Positions 5,250 through 5,261 of a stretch of 5,261 nt of DNA are shown here, piece after piece. The stretch is from Anaerolineales bacterium (GTDB taxonomy: Bacteria; Chloroflexota; Anaerolineae; Anaerolineales; Villigracilaceae). The stretch is taken from positions 1 to 5,261 of the forward strand of contig JADGQD010000144.1 of NCBI GenBank assembly GCA_017882065.1, written 5' to 3'. Position 1 is the first letter of the stretch; every line of letters begins with the position of its first letter. Made by a program: the position numbers and the translations under genes. The notes under the pieces were generated by a model. It was given only the letters and a program-made list of their open reading frames with translations, ran no database searches and was not told where the DNA came from.

Positions 5250-5261
5250 TTTTACCGCGCC

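Larger units (their letters stand above)
4853..5261. other. Intergenic region without a convincing large gene
   Basis: About 400 bp follow the penicillin-binding protein stop. Apart from the hairpins, the G-tract element and the doubtful 43-codon ORF annotated separately, I see no tRNA (no T-loop consensus with matching acceptor arms), no insertion sequence ends and no start of a neighbouring gene reaching the right edge. Longer open frames here (4858-5040 plus, 4976-5242 minus) have low-complexity or Arg/Ser/Pro-rich products and no recognisable family. Confidence 0.6.

Overview
The window looks like a chromosomal segment of a GC-rich environmental bacterium. The best guess is Chloroflexota, class Anaerolineae. 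The main clue is the large penicillin-binding protein, which ends in an Ig-like domain and a long Thr/Pro 'TPTPT' tail, a style common in surface proteins of that group. This placement is inference; no rRNA or marker gene is present.

Layout. (1) Positions 1-1568, minus strand: the first 522 codons of a carbohydrate-active enzyme of the six-hairpin, (alpha/alpha)6-barrel type (GH63 / mannosylglycerate-hydrolase / glycogen-debranching-like). The gene runs off the left edge, so it has no stop codon in the window and is easily missed. A 511-codon open frame on the opposite strand (87-1622) is its shadow. (2) Positions 1569-1642: a 74-bp divergent intergenic region. It holds a good sigma70-type promoter for the leftward gene (TTGACC-17-TATACT) whose predicted start falls on the ATG, so that mRNA would be leaderless. 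It also holds an extended -10 promoter (TGCTAGAAT) plus a Shine-Dalgarno site for the rightward gene. The two promoters overlap. (3) Positions 1643-4852, plus strand: a complete 1069-residue class A (bifunctional) penicillin-binding protein with intact GT51 transglycosylase and serine transpeptidase motifs, an Ig-like domain and a TP-rich tail. Part of the tail is encoded by eight copies of a 24-bp tandem repeat. (4) Positions 4853-5261: about 400 bp with no convincing large gene. It contains a strong 17-bp inverted repeat (probable terminator) interlocked with a second hairpin, a C/G-rich hairpin running into a G-quadruplex-like run, further inverted repeats, and a 43-codon ORF (5118-5249) of uncertain status.

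How they work together. The penicillin-binding protein polymerises and cross-links peptidoglycan at the outer face of the cytoplasmic membrane. The divergent hydrolase probably acts on a glucoside or an alpha-linked oligosaccharide. Nothing in the sequence ties it functionally to the cell wall; the only visible link is the shared promoter region.

I see no CRISPR array, tRNA, rRNA, insertion sequence or obviously new defence or mobile system. The points most worth checking are the leaderless, overlapping divergent promoters, the in-frame minisatellite in the penicillin-binding protein, and the interlocked inverted repeats behind it.
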